From NCBI GenBank assembly GCA_002413325.1, contig DHWT01000127.1, positions 1 to 10,052 on the forward strand: 10,052 bases of DNA. Reading direction: 5' to 3'. The position numbers were made by a program, and so were the translations under genes. The notes beneath the pieces were generated by a model. It ran no database searches. It was not told where the DNA came from and saw only the letters and a program-made list of their open reading frames with translations. Origin of the DNA: Chitinophagaceae bacterium UBA5175 (GTDB lineage: Bacteria; Bacteroidota; Bacteroidia; Chitinophagales; Chitinophagaceae). Shown one piece after another: positions 1-6,684 of this stretch (positions are counted from its first letter, which is position 1; every line of letters starts with the position of its first letter).

Positions 1-173
1 CAGCAGCCCAGCATCCGGTCGTCGTCAAAGGCTCCCATGAGCACATCCTCCTTCTCTTTTTCGAGTTCTTTAGGGTCGAAACTCAGGCCCAGCGGCTTTC
101 TCAGGAGATCATACCGTAAACGCAGCATTTTCTCATAGTCAGGGGAACCATAATCTATCAGCTTGAGCGCCAT
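1..173 (-). CDS. GNAT family N-acetyltransferase, N-terminal fragment
   Basis: Partial gene that starts at an ATG (minus strand, 171-173) and runs off the window edge; about 57 residues are visible. The protein begins MALKLIDYGSPDYEKMLRLR and continues with an RKPLGLSFDP segment, then an acidic/lysine helix and MGAFDDDRMLGC. This matches the N-terminal beta1-alpha1-alpha2-beta2 part of small GNAT acetyltransferases, where a recurring pattern is LRYDVLRKPLGLSF followed by a strand ending in a GC-type turn. The family transfers an acetyl group from acetyl-CoA to an amine; the substrate here is unknown. The acetyl-CoA-binding motif A lies outside the window. A C7 run (minus strand, 178-184) sits 4 bases upstream of the start codon. 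The gene is divergent from acpP. Confidence 0.7.
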   Translation of the reverse strand, partial: MALKLIDYGSPDYEKMLRLRYDLLRKPLGLSFDPKELEKEKEDVLMGAFDDDRMLGC

Positions 174-320
174 GCCTGGGGGGGTTGTTTTTATGAAATC
201 GGCAGCGGAAATCGCAAATTCCGGTATATAATCCAAATCAAAAAATAAAATTGAAATAGCTTGATGGCTGTGTTTAGTTCAAAAATTATATTTTTGCAGC
301 CGAAACTAAAATTTACAAAA
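174..320. other. Divergent intergenic region between GNAT gene and acpP
   Basis: This AT-rich 147-bp spacer separates two divergent genes and should hold promoters for both. Only the acpP-side -7 candidate is recognisable. I found no clean TAnnTTTG element reading toward the GNAT gene. A same-frame extension of acpP to the TTG at 261 is possible on paper but would add an unrelated 20-residue leader. Confidence 0.5.
289..296 (+). promoter_or_regulatory. Candidate Bacteroidota -7 promoter element of acpP
   Basis: The octamer TATTTTTG fits the Bacteroidota sigma-ABfr -7 consensus TAnnTTTG exactly. It lies 24 bases before the acpP ATG, so transcription would start near 302 and give a leader of about 20 nt. 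No convincing TTTG -33 box lies 19-21 bp upstream; the nearest TTG (261-263) is 25 bp away. The call therefore rests on the -7 match and its position. Confidence 0.45.
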
Positions 321-557
321 ATGTCAGACATCGCAACACGAGTCAAAAAAATTATAGTGGATAAGTTAGGAGTGGAAGAAGCTGAAGTAACAAATGAGGC
401 CTCTTTTACGAACGATCTGGGCGCCGATTCGCTTGACACGGTTGAATTGATTATGGAGTTCGAAAAAGAATTCAATATATCAATTCCCGACGAACAGGCT
501 GAGACCATTACAACGGTCGGCCAGGCCATCGGATACCTGGAAGAACACGCCAAATAA
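321..557 (+). CDS. acpP: Acyl carrier protein
   Basis: This is a 78-residue acyl carrier protein, the usual size. ACP carries growing acyl chains as thioesters on a 4'-phosphopantetheine arm during cytoplasmic type II fatty-acid synthesis. The attachment site is Ser37 within [10 protein letters not shown], the canonical DSL motif at the start of helix II. The protein is rich in Glu and Asp, as expected. The start at 321 ([10 protein letters not shown]) is chosen because it matches the family N-terminus. The reading frame is open back to a TTG at 261, but those 20 residues are not ACP-like and would overlap the promoter. The start is preceded by an A-rich stretch with no Shine-Dalgarno sequence, normal for Bacteroidota. 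fabF follows after 104 bp, separated by a strong hairpin. Confidence 0.97.
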   Translation: MSDIATRVKKIIVDKLGVEEAEVTNEASFTNDLGADSLDTVELIMEFEKEFNISIPDEQAETITTVGQAIGYLEEHAK

Positions 558-588
558 AGGTTTGTCCGTGCTGCGTTCACCTTCGTTG

Positions 589-626
589 ATCCGCTTTTCA
601 AAGGCCCCCGGGCTGAGAAAGCGGAT
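589..626 (+). terminator. Strong hairpin between acpP and fabF (terminator/attenuator-like)
   Basis: A perfect 9-bp stem pairs ATCCGCTTT (589-597) with AAAGCGGAT (618-626). It continues inward with TCA/TGA (598-600 with 614-616, G617 bulged) and GCC/GGC (604-606 with 611-613). The stem is followed by TTTAT rather than a long T-run, so it could be a weak terminator, an attenuator or a 3'-end stabiliser of acpP mRNA. It begins 31 bases after the acpP stop and ends 35 bases before the fabF ATG. Lowering fabF output relative to the very abundant ACP would be a sensible role, but that is inference. Confidence 0.6.
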
Positions 627-661
627 TTATCACATTATTAATTATCCGCGCAATTGGTAAA

Positions 662-1915
662 ATGGAACTGAAAAGAGTTGTTGTTACTGGTATGGGTGCG
701 CTTACACCCATCGGCAATAATCTGAACGATTATTGGAATAACCTGCTGGGAGGTGTGTCCGGCGCGGATTTCATTACTCTTTTCGACGCATCGAAGTTCA
801 AGACCCGTTTTGCCTGCGAGCTGAAGAATTATGATCCGCTCAGCTTCCTGGATAAAAAGGAAGCCCGGAAGCTCGACCGCTTTGCGCAGTCGGCCCTGGT
901 GGTCAGCGACCAGGCAGTTGCGGATGCCGGCATTACAAAAGATAATGTGGACGGTGACCGGGTAGGTGTTGTATTTGCGAGCGGTATCGGTGGGATCAAT
1001 ACCTTCCAGGAAGAAGTATCGAATTTCGCCAAAAGTGACGGGGTGCCCCGGTATAACCCGTTCTTCATTCCAAAAATGATCCTCGACATTGCGGCTGGTC
1101 ATATTTCCATCCGGCATGGCTTTCGGGGGCCCAATTTCGCAGTGGTCAGTGCCTGTGCTTCTTCCACCAATGCCCTGATGGAATCCTTTAATCTTGTCAG
1201 GCTGGGAGTTGCTGATATTATTCTTACAGGCGGGTCGGAAAGTGTGATTACCGAAGCCGGTGTGGGCGGTTTTAATGCCATGAAAGCCCTGAGTGAACGG
1301 AATGATAACCCGAAAACGGCCAGCCGCCCTTACGACAAGGGAAGCGACGGTTTTGTGATCGGTGAAGGAGCCGGGTGCGTTATTTTGGAAGAACTGGAGC
1401 ACGCCAAAGCGCGGGGAGCAAAAATCTATTGTGAGATTGCAGGTTCAGGTGCCACGGGCGACGCATACCATATCACCGCACCTCATCCGGAAGGAAGGGG
1501 CGCCAAGAATGTCATGATGGCCGCGCTGCGTGATGCGCAGTTGAAGCCTGCAGATATTGATTATATCAATACCCATGGCACATCCACGCCGCTGGGAGAT
1601 GTATCCGAGGTAAAAGCCATTATGGATGTTTTCGGTGAAAGCGCATTTCGGGTGAATATCAGTTCAACCAAATCCATGACCGGCCATTGCCTGGGTGCGG
1701 CGGGTGTGGTGGAAGCCATTGCCTGCATTATGAGCGTGGTGCATGATATCGTTCCTCCTACCATTAATCATTTCGAAGATGATCCCGACCTGGATCCCCG
1801 CCTCAATTTTACATTCCACAAACCACAGAAACGAACCGTCAACGCCGCCCTCAGTAATACCTTTGGGTTCGGAGGCCATAATGCCTGTGTGATCGTTAAG
1901 AAATACAGGGATTAA
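662..1915 (+). CDS. fabF: 3-oxoacyl-[acyl-carrier-protein] synthase II (KAS II)
   Basis: This 417-residue protein is full length for FabF (about 412 aa in E. coli). It condenses malonyl-ACP with acyl-ACP, releasing CO2, in the elongation step of type II fatty-acid synthesis. All catalytic residues are visible: the nucleophile Cys165 in VVSACASST, His305 in NTHGTSTPLGD and His342 in SMTGHCLGAAG, with the conserved Lys337 just before the last motif. These equal E. coli Cys163, His303, His340 and Lys335 with a constant +2 offset. The C-terminal glycine loop FGFGGHN is at 401-407. The Cys-His-His set marks a true condensing enzyme, not a chain-length factor. The ATG at 662 gives the typical MELKRVVVTGMGALTPIG start. 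It lies downstream of acpP, the usual partner, and upstream of rnc. Confidence 0.97.
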   Translation: MELKRVVVTGMGALTPIGNNLNDYWNNLLGGVSGADFITLFDASKFKTRFACELKNYDPLSFLDKKEARKLDRFAQSALVVSDQAVADAGITKDNVDGDRVGVVFASGIGGINTFQEEVSNFAKSDGVPRYNPFFIPKMILDIAAGHISIRHGFRGPNFAVVSACASSTNALMESFNLVRLGVADIILTGGSESVITEAGVGGFNAMKALSERNDNPKTASRPYDKGSDGFVIGEGAGCVILEELEHAKARGAKIYCEIAGSGATGDAYHITAPHPEGRGAKNVMMAALRDAQLKPADIDYINTHGTSTPLGDVSEVKAIMDVFGESAFRVNISSTKSMTGHCLGAAGVVEAIACIMSVVHDIVPPTINHFEDDPDLDPRLNFTFHKPQKRTVNAALSNTFGFGGHNACVIVKKYRD

Positions 1916-2088
1916 TTTAAGGGCCCGAGCATTTGAATATTTAGGAATACATGTATTGATCCGCATCAAAGTAAATTGGTGTTTATTCCCGGATATAAAT
2001 ATTCTTCCCTATTCAGATTGCTGAATTTTGAAATTCTAAAACCATTTTCAAATTCTCAAATTCCCAAATTTTCAAATTATATTGTGCT
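1916..2088 (+). other. fabF-rnc intergenic region
   Basis: This AT-rich 173-bp spacer lies between fabF and rnc. It contains a perfect 12-bp palindrome, AATACATGTATT (1946-1957), partly overlapped by a small TTGAT/ATCAA inverted repeat (1956-1969). A CAAATTNN tandem array is at its 3' end. GAATTTTG at 2023-2030 is one mismatch from a -7 element but has no -33 partner, so a separate rnc promoter is possible but not shown. No clear intrinsic terminator follows fabF. Confidence 0.5.
2049..2080 (+). repeat. Four-unit 8-bp tandem repeat, CAAATTNN
   Basis: Four consecutive octamers share CAAATT and differ only in the last two bases: CT (2049-2056), CC (2057-2064), TT (2065-2072) and AT (2073-2080). 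The array ends 8 bases before the rnc GTG start, so it occupies the leader and the translation initiation region. Short AT-rich arrays of this kind occur between genes in Bacteroidota; any function here is unknown. Confidence 0.85.
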
Positions 2089-2820
2089 GTGGGATTCTTA
2101 GACAGGATTTTTAAGTCAGACTCGTCGATTGTTTCTTTCCGTAAACAGTTGCGAAACGTGTTGGGTTTTGTGCCCGGCAATGCCGTTCTCTATAAAACCG
2201 CGCTGACCCATCGTTCGGTGAAGGAAAGTTCTGATCAGAACAATGAAAGGCTCGAATACCTGGGGGACGCGATCCTCAGTGCCATCATTGCCGATTTTCT
2301 TTTTAAAAAATACCCCTATAAGGAAGAGGGATTTCTCACCGAAATGCGGAGTAAAATGGTGAACCGCGTTCAGCTCAATGATATCGCGGTGAAAATGGGG
2401 CTACGCAAAATTTCTTATTTCAATAAATTCGACGGCTCACTCAAGATGAGCCAGATATTCGGCAACACCCTGGAAGCTGTTGTCGGCGCCATCTACCTGG
2501 ATAAGGGATACGATAAGGCAAAACAATGGGTGATGGAACGCATTATCCAGCCTTATCTTTTCATGGAAGACCTCGAAAACCTCGAGATCAACCATAAAAA
2601 CAAATTATACGGCTGGGCCAATAAGAACGGCAAGAACCTGGAGTTTGAAACCCTCGACGAACATATGGAAGGCGGCCGCCGGCTGTTTACCGTGGGCGCG
2701 GTGGTAAACGGCGAACTGATTTCGAAAGGCCGCGCATATAATAAAAAAGATGCCAGCCAGATCGCTGCCCAGCTCGCCATGGAAAAACTGGGGCTGAATA
2801 AGCTGGAAGGCGAGGAATAA
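2089..2820 (+). CDS. rnc: Ribonuclease III
   Basis: This 243-residue endonuclease cleaves double-stranded RNA, as in rRNA precursor processing and mRNA turnover. The catalytic domain (about 15-160) carries the signature NNERLEYLGDAIL with Glu53, Glu56 and Asp60, equivalent to E. coli Glu38, Glu41 and Asp45; Glu80 corresponds to Glu65. In the second metal-binding motif (GNTLEAVVGAIYLD), Glu129 matches the essential Glu117, but residue 126 is Asn where E. coli has Asp114. A C-terminal double-stranded RNA-binding domain spans about 168-236. The start is a GTG at 2089, the only plausible one: the next in-frame methionine is near residue 86, inside the catalytic domain. The N-terminus is slightly longer than in E. 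coli. It sits downstream of fabF and converges with the 560-aa gene. Confidence 0.95.
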   Translation: MGFLDRIFKSDSSIVSFRKQLRNVLGFVPGNAVLYKTALTHRSVKESSDQNNERLEYLGDAILSAIIADFLFKKYPYKEEGFLTEMRSKMVNRVQLNDIAVKMGLRKISYFNKFDGSLKMSQIFGNTLEAVVGAIYLDKGYDKAKQWVMERIIQPYLFMEDLENLEINHKNKLYGWANKNGKNLEFETLDEHMEGGRRLFTVGAVVNGELISKGRAYNKKDASQIAAQLAMEKLGLNKLEGEE

Positions 2821-2906
2821 GAGATTTTGCAAATGCTCCTTTCCTGATCGGGTTTTCTCTCATTTATTCAGAACGTTCCATACAATAGACTGTGGATTAT
2901 TTCCGG
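2821..2906. other. Convergent spacer between rnc and the 560-aa gene
   Basis: These 86 bp separate two converging genes, so a bidirectional terminator would be expected. The only structure seen is a weak imperfect hairpin at about 2821-2838 (GAG...CTC with ATTT/AAAT inside), without a T-tail. No convincing terminator can be called. Confidence 0.4.
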
Positions 2907-4589
2907 TTAAGGTGATTTTATATTATCCCGTTTATCCGGCGTTTCTTCCATTGTAATGGTAACATGATAATGTATTTTATTTCCAAAATCAGCCGTGTTA
3001 TCATAGTTAATTGCCTGTTTGGAAAAATGGAGTGGCAAATCAAAAGTAAATAATTTGTTGTTACCGGTTGCGTCTGAACTGTAAGTCTTTTGCGGTCCAG
3101 CCATGCTTTGTGCCGGCTTAGTTGTGTTCTGCCCGCCATATCCATTCAGAAAAGGAGTTTGCACACCTGTCTGATGCTGGAATTGCAGAATCAGTGCATA
3201 ATCCCTTTTCCCCTGGGGCGTGTTTTTAAAATTGGCATCGTTGCGGTGCGAAGCCCATTCTTTCATGGCCGTTTCATACACTGACATGTGGGATTTAAAG
3301 TCGTTGGCCAGTTCTTTTTGCTCTTCCAGTTTTTTATTTGCCGTAGCAATATCCGGCACGAAATATCCCAGGGGTTGCATCGGGGCCGGACCGGTCACAT
3401 CTTTTCCCTCAACATGTGTTACTGACTGGCCCGAAATGCCAAAACGCGTGAAAATAAGATGCAGTATCGGGGATCCGTCACAAAGATTAACACGTATGAT
3501 AAAAGGGTTATCGGCCTCATTCGGACCAATATAATCTGCGGTGGCACCGGGGGGCGTTATCGCGATGTTGTCCATTTTCATTTTCAGACCTTTCCCGTCT
3601 GCCGGCTCAAATGCGTAACACCAGCTATAGAAGGCAGTGTCCGGCACCAGGCGGCACCGCAACACCGTTTCTCCTTTCAGGGTATAATGCCATGCCGGTC
3701 CGGTTTCTTCGAAATGAATCTTCAGTTTAAAATGCATGAAAGAGATGCTTTCATTTATATATTCAAGTAAATTATTTTCAAGTTTTTCATCATGACCGCC
3801 ATTCAGTAAATAGTCCCTGGCAATCGGCATGAGATTGGGGTAAATATTATAGTGGTATTGTTCGTAAAGCTGTTTCTTATAATAAGAATAATTTTTCTCG
3901 TACAGTTTCAATGCATATTCATCCGCAAACTGCAGATTAACATAACCCTGGTCATTTCTTTCTGTTATTCCGGCAGGTCCGGATCCGTACAAATGGGAAT
4001 AACCCAGAATATTGATGTAATATTTTATATAATAACAAACGGTGTTAATCAGTGTCCAGGCGTACCGGGGTTCGTTTTCGTACCTGTAAACGGTCTCTCT
4101 TACTTTATCATCAAAGATCCGGTTCATCAGCGCCTTCTTATCGTTTTCTATTGCCTCCTGGCTTATGTGCCGGGCACATTTTACAAGATCCGGTGGTAAC
4201 TGCGCGTAATCGGGGGGCATCCCAAAAGCCATACCCTGCGCACGTTCTATTTCATTTAACCGGGTGATATAATCAGATTCCGGCTTTGCCAGCTGCCTGA
4301 TATATTCATCTATTTTGTTTTGACTGATATTTCGATGATGTTCAGTGCCGCATTCACTGCAGTCAAGCTCTACGGCCGGAGGTACAGCCAGCTCGGGTTT
4401 TTTCCCTTTGTTCTCCCTGATCCAGGATTCGATGTTGTCAAAACTGCCTGCATACTTTTGGCAGAATTCCCTTTGCACATCCTCCAGTGTCTTATTCCCG
4501 GGTGCCGCACCCTGCGCGGATGTTCGTAAATGAGAAACCAGACTCAACGTGAGTAATAAATAAAATGGGGTGTTCCGTATTTTTAGCAT
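2907..4589 (-). CDS. Secreted protein of unknown function, 560 aa
   Basis: I do not recognise a family. The protein starts with a type I signal peptide: MLKIR, a hydrophobic core to about residue 20 and a likely cut after TSA near residue 25. It is therefore exported to the periplasm or beyond. The mature part has eight cysteines (43, 77, 80, 138, 185, 312, 324, 370), including a CSEC pair at 77-80, so disulfides or metal binding are possible. Residues 30-280 look helical and Tyr-rich (many YY and KNYSYY-like runs). Residues 285-400 and 510-550 look beta-rich, joined by a charged helical stretch at 412-447. There are no transmembrane segments after the signal and no sorting domain at the C-terminus. 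The ATG at 4589 is preceded at 4 bases by an A10 run. It is last of six collinear genes, 72 bp after the 303-aa gene. Confidence 0.8.
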   Translation of the reverse strand: MLKIRNTPFYLLLTLSLVSHLRTSAQGAAPGNKTLEDVQREFCQKYAGSFDNIESWIRENKGKKPELAVPPAVELDCSECGTEHHRNISQNKIDEYIRQLAKPESDYITRLNEIERAQGMAFGMPPDYAQLPPDLVKCARHISQEAIENDKKALMNRIFDDKVRETVYRYENEPRYAWTLINTVCYYIKYYINILGYSHLYGSGPAGITERNDQGYVNLQFADEYALKLYEKNYSYYKKQLYEQYHYNIYPNLMPIARDYLLNGGHDEKLENNLLEYINESISFMHFKLKIHFEETGPAWHYTLKGETVLRCRLVPDTAFYSWCYAFEPADGKGLKMKMDNIAITPPGATADYIGPNEADNPFIIRVNLCDGSPILHLIFTRFGISGQSVTHVEGKDVTGPAPMQPLGYFVPDIATANKKLEEQKELANDFKSHMSVYETAMKEWASHRNDANFKNTPQGKRDYALILQFQHQTGVQTPFLNGYGGQNTTKPAQSMAGPQKTYSSDATGNNKLFTFDLPLHFSKQAINYDNTADFGNKIHYHVTITMEETPDKRDNIKSP

Positions 4590-4593
4590 CCGG

Positions 4594-4603
4594 TTTTTTT
4601 TTT
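4594..4603 (-). repeat. A10 homopolymer directly upstream of the 560-aa gene start
   Basis: On the coding (minus) strand ten adenines are followed by CCGG and then the ATG. The run lies at about -5 to -14, where Bacteroidota favour A-rich initiation regions. A run this long may also vary in length between cells. It lies outside the coding frame, so slippage would change expression level rather than the protein. Confidence 0.6.
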
Positions 4604-4661
4604 GAATATTTTAATAGTCAGGTTTTTGCGGGAAATTTTAAATGGCAGTTGGAACATGAAT

Positions 4662-5573
4662 TTATTTCAGGCGGTTTAACTTTTCGGTATCCAGCGACTG
4701 CAGAAACTGATTTATATAATAGGGCGCCCCTTCCACATGGATCACGATGGTTCTGACCCTGTCTGAGCGGATGGTTTTTGGTGTTACGAGATCGGTATTT
4801 TTTCTATCGGCGCTATATGCCGGGTGAAAACGCTGATCTTTATCGGGTTTCGGATCCCAGCTGCCGAAAAGAAGAAATGCCAGGTCGGTGCATCTTTTAA
4901 ACTGATCCAGGTCGAAGATGGCACGCTCGTCTGTTTTGTCATTGTGTATCTGGAATGCGACTACGGCATCAGAAACTTTTAGTTGCCCGGTCAGGTGCAT
5001 GTCTTCATGGATGGAAGTTGCGATCGCCGATTCCGGGTTGATGTCTATCTTAACCCGGATCAGGCAGGCGTTCCGGAAATGTATATCACTGTTTTTTTTA
5101 TCAGCCTGCAGACGGGTCAGGTCTGTAACACCGGGCGAGGATTTCATTTTTTCCACCTCTTCCGTGAATTTTGAATACCAGTCTTTAGTCTGGTCCTGCC
5201 AGGCGCGCAGCGAATCTTTGTTTACAATAAAAATGAAGCTGATTTCATAGTCATGAGGTGGCCGGAGACTATAATCAAGTGGCCCGGAGCCGTCGGCATT
5301 TAAATGGCCGGAACCATCTGATTCGTCATACTGATATACCTCCCACCGGTTTTTCTGTGCAAGGGTTCGCATCCCGTCGGTGAAGAAATCATGAAGCCTG
5401 ATCTCCATGCTGACTTCTTCGGGCACAAGCGGGTTTGCTAAACGGCCGGCGGAATCCGGCAACTGCCGGTCTGACGGGCAATCCGCGGGATATTGAATGC
5501 ATTGTGCCTGTATGTACGCCGAACACAGAACGGAAACGGAGATCAGAAAAGCAACGGTGCGAATCCGGGTCAT
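4662..5573 (-). CDS. Secreted protein of unknown function, 303 aa
   Basis: No family is recognised. The N-terminus MTRIRTVAFLISVSVLCSAY followed by IQAQC is a clear signal peptide, with likely cleavage after IQA (residue 23). The Cys right after it is not in a lipobox because Gln precedes it, so a lipoprotein is unlikely. The mature chain has four cysteines (25, 32, 170, 228). A Gly/Ser/Asp-rich stretch (84-99) may be a loop. Residues 119-160 are charged and probably helical. Around them are short beta-like segments such as YEISFIFIVNKD (109-120), ACLIRVKIDI (169-178) and RVRTIVIHVEG (272-282). The ATG at 5573 is the only start giving the signal peptide. It lies 70 bp after the 308-aa gene and 72 bp before the 560-aa gene, in the same orientation, suggesting co-transcription. 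Confidence 0.8.
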   Translation of the reverse strand: MTRIRTVAFLISVSVLCSAYIQAQCIQYPADCPSDRQLPDSAGRLANPLVPEEVSMEIRLHDFFTDGMRTLAQKNRWEVYQYDESDGSGHLNADGSGPLDYSLRPPHDYEISFIFIVNKDSLRAWQDQTKDWYSKFTEEVEKMKSSPGVTDLTRLQADKKNSDIHFRNACLIRVKIDINPESAIATSIHEDMHLTGQLKVSDAVVAFQIHNDKTDERAIFDLDQFKRCTDLAFLLFGSWDPKPDKDQRFHPAYSADRKNTDLVTPKTIRSDRVRTIVIHVEGAPYYINQFLQSLDTEKLNRLK

Positions 5574-5643
5574 GTTAAAGGTTTAATCGTCCAACCACCT
5601 CGCGTATAAGCACGGAGTTCATCGAGGCAGCCGGAAGAATGTG

Positions 5644-6570
5644 TTAGGGACAGGTTTTATTTCTGGCATTTACCAGGTTAAGGTATTGATTGGCTCCGTC
5701 TGACCAGGTGCCGCCGGCTATTCCCATCAATGAAGCGAATCCATTCATTGCCTGTCGCTGAACCACCCAGAGCATCTGGATCGTCGAAGGGTCGTTTACA
5801 GACTGGCCATATCCCGAATCGGTTTCCACTTTGTCTACGAGGGCTACCTGGTCTTTGATCCGCGGAATATATTGTCTTAAAAGCTCATTGACCTGCTGCA
5901 GATATTTGTCCCTTGCACTTACTCTTCTCTGTTCATAATCCACGGAGTGGTCTTTCGTGCATGAGCAGGTAGGGCCAACATAACTGCCCTGCCTTACTTC
6001 CGGGCAGTTGGGCCCCATCGGAACCTCCGCCATTCGCAGCTCACTCATTTTGGTGCTGAGTTCATTGGTCAGCTGGGTTATCTGCATGATCGAGCTTTGT
6101 GCTTTTCCCAGTTCCTGCATAAATGCCACATGGTTTGCCGGTGACCGGGGCTGCGAAGCGGAAGGGGCGGTTTGGGCGGGACTGCCTCCGTTTTGCATTG
6201 CCTGCTGGGCCCTCTGCATGCCCTCTGCCTGCATCTGGGCAACCTGTTCGGCATTTGGCACTGAGGATGCGGCTGTTGACTGTGCATTGGCATAACTGCT
6301 TTTCATAGCCTCCATGTCCATTTTGCCGATTTTATCTGCTTCTTCATTCAGGCTGTTAAATTGCGGACCATTGTCTTTAATATGGGTCACTCCATCTGCG
6401 GGATCCCGGGTCGTGGTGCAGGATGCATAACAGAGCTGGCTGCTAACCGGTAACGGAATTCGCGAAATCAGGTTGTTAATCTGAATGGGAGCGGGCCTCT
6501 GACCGGCAGCCATTCCCCATGAAATGCAAAACAGGACGGGGACATAAGTTCTGATGTTCATTATGTTCAT
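5644..6570 (-). CDS. Secreted coiled-coil protein of unknown function, about 308 aa
   Basis: No family is recognised. The ATG at 6570 (MNIMNIRTYV) and one three codons later at 6561 both give a signal peptide with hydrophobic VPVLFCISWGMAA and cleavage near AAG-Q (residues 21-24). An upstream GTG at 6597 would add nine residues that spoil it. The mature protein has a cysteine pair at 47 and 51, then a predicted helical, Ala/Gln/Met-rich region (75-127). A Pro/Ser/Ala linker follows (129-145), then a second helix (146-181). A cysteine cluster follows: 189, then CSC at 202-204. A long charged helix (209-250) and a C-terminal Cys307 in KTCP end the chain. The even number of cysteines fits disulfides outside the cytoplasm. 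It lies between the OmpA-domain gene and the 303-aa gene in the same orientation. Confidence 0.8.
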   Translation of the reverse strand: MNIMNIRTYVPVLFCISWGMAAGQRPAPIQINNLISRIPLPVSSQLCYASCTTTRDPADGVTHIKDNGPQFNSLNEEADKIGKMDMEAMKSSYANAQSTAASSVPNAEQVAQMQAEGMQRAQQAMQNGGSPAQTAPSASQPRSPANHVAFMQELGKAQSSIMQITQLTNELSTKMSELRMAEVPMGPNCPEVRQGSYVGPTCSCTKDHSVDYEQRRVSARDKYLQQVNELLRQYIPRIKDQVALVDKVETDSGYGQSVNDPSTIQMLWVVQRQAMNGFASLMGIAGGTWSDGANQYLNLVNARNKTCP

Positions 6571-6654
6571 GTGGTGTAATCTTAAATTGAGAATCACTGG
6601 TATGGTGCATTATTCGGGAAAGGAATCTTTTCGAATTTTCATAATCGTTCCATC

Positions 6655-6675
6655 AGACAGGTGATATACCTGACT
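6655..6675 (+). terminator. Hairpin with T-tail downstream of the OmpA-domain gene
   Basis: AGACAGGT (6655-6662) pairs with ACCTGACT (6668-6675), with one A/A mismatch and a 5-nt loop, followed on the plus strand by TTTTA. In that direction it looks like an intrinsic terminator, yet no plus-strand gene lies nearby. On the minus strand it sits 10 bases after the OmpA-gene stop without a T-run, so it may only stabilise that transcript's 3' end or reduce read-through into the 308-aa gene. Confidence 0.4.
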
Positions 6676-6684
6676 TTTTATCTT

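Noticed and set aside
261..320. N-terminal extension of acpP from a TTG at 261
   Set aside because: The extra 20 residues are not ACP-like and overlap the candidate -7 element; the ATG at 321 gives the standard 78-residue protein.
638..1402. Long (254-codon) open frame on the minus strand opposite fabF
   Set aside because: It lies wholly over fabF, which has complete catalytic motifs, and its translation shows no recognisable domain. Long antisense frames are common opposite well-coded genes.
2023..2030. GAATTTTG as a possible rnc promoter -7 element
   Set aside because: The first base mismatches the consensus, there is no -33 box at the right distance, and the AT-rich context makes such near matches likely.
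2907..5573. Possible distant similarity between the 303-aa and 560-aa proteins (ACLIRVKIDI versus FIIRVNLCDG)
   Set aside because: Only a short beta-strand-like match is visible by eye and the flanks do not align, so common ancestry cannot be claimed without a profile search.
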